DNA from: Intoshia linei
Lineage: Eukaryota; Orthonectida; Rhopaluridae
Length of the DNA: 64,000 nt
Reading direction: 5' to 3'
NCBI GenBank assembly: GCA_001642005.1
Contig: LWCA01000046.1
Span: 1 to 64,000, forward strand
Shown here: positions 63,726 to 64,000 of the stretch, piece by piece
How positions within the stretch are numbered: position 1 is the first letter of the stretch
Layout: every line of letters starts with the position of its first letter
Notes under the pieces: generated by a model
Seen by the model: the letters and a program-made list of their open reading frames with translations, nothing else
The model's database searches: none
What the model was told of the DNA's origin: nothing
Translations under genes and position numbers: made by a program

Positions 63726-64000
63726 GTAATTTATAATTCATAGAGAATAATTTAATATTTGATTTAAATAACTAGCTTTTGAGTTTTATGTATTTTATAA
63801 AAACAATAGCTAGCTCTGCTGAGGGTAACTTTTTAATTTTAAAACCGATTTCTTAATTTATTAGACAATGAGTATATGATTTTAAAAAGAATCAAATTAT
63901 AGTTATACCCCGAAAAAATAGTCATAATAAACATGAATCCGAGAAAAAATAAAATTTAAAATACACATTTTAAATGTACCTGTAATACATAATTTTTTTT
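63726..64000 (+). other. intron of the paralogue with a Helitron 3'-end-like piece
   Basis: Begins with the donor GTAATTT. On the minus strand, 'agctagctattgtttttata' followed by CTAG-T at about 63772 resembles the 3' end of the Helitron family. No exon is visible before the window ends. Confidence 0.4.

Noticed and set aside
1-64000. tRNA, rRNA, riboswitch or bacterial-type terminator signals
   Set aside because: No cloverleaf with A/B boxes or rRNA core sequence seen; the window is eukaryotic, so bacterial regulatory calls do not apply.

Overview
This is a strongly AT-rich animal (metazoan) nuclear window with short GT-AG introns (down to 38-42 bp) and many decayed DNA transposons. It carries an animal-type organic-anion transporter (SLCO), a mitoribosomal protein mL38, the mRNA-export factor THOC2, and two giant extracellular mosaic genes built from CTLD, LDLa, CUB, Sushi, EGF, HYR, pentraxin and ephrin-receptor-like modules. 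Two ambiguous bases (17014 and 22121) show that it is a draft assembly. The species cannot be fixed from the sequence. A small, derived, AT-rich invertebrate genome (for example an orthonectid or similar parasite lineage) is a guess only.

Layout. 352-2900 (+): the 3' six exons of an SLCO/OATP transporter. 3034-4617: two inverted-repeat elements. 4830-7672 (+): a complete seven-exon MRPL38 (356 aa). 7673-12210: no gene seen, but a complete short Helitron, one hAT element with a perfect 8-bp target duplication, and a second hAT element that contains a third. 24523-12211 (-): a complete 16-exon THOC2 (1281 aa). Its 7.4-kb first intron holds a 5.6-kb segment bounded by ~68-bp inverted repeats. 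Inside that segment lie a truncated piggyBac-type transposase and two plus-strand exons resembling the acidic tail of a clathrin adaptor. 24524-28333: intergenic repeats only.

53683-28334 (-): a complete 44-exon gene whose reconstructed reading frame stays open for 4204 codons. In order it encodes a signal peptide, C-type lectin domain, LDLa, three CUB, Sushi domains, two EGF, more Sushi, two HYR, Sushi, ephrin-like Cys-rich modules, about 13 EGF-like modules, pentraxin/LamG, HYR, a Sushi-like module, 24 GCC2/GCC3 (ephrin-receptor-like) repeats, two EGF, one transmembrane helix and a ~12-residue tail. The HYR-HYR-Sushi-Cys-rich-EGF-pentraxin core matches the order in SVEP1.

55129 to the window end (+): a head-to-head paralogue with the same first 17 exons, 12 of them identical in length, cut off by the window edge. 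The two ATGs are about 1.4 kb apart and face away from each other, so they may share a divergent promoter. The pair looks like an inverted duplication of a large cell-surface or secreted recognition protein, and it is the main discovery in this window. All exon boundaries were derived by reading splice sites and checking phase by hand; transcript data would be the decisive check.
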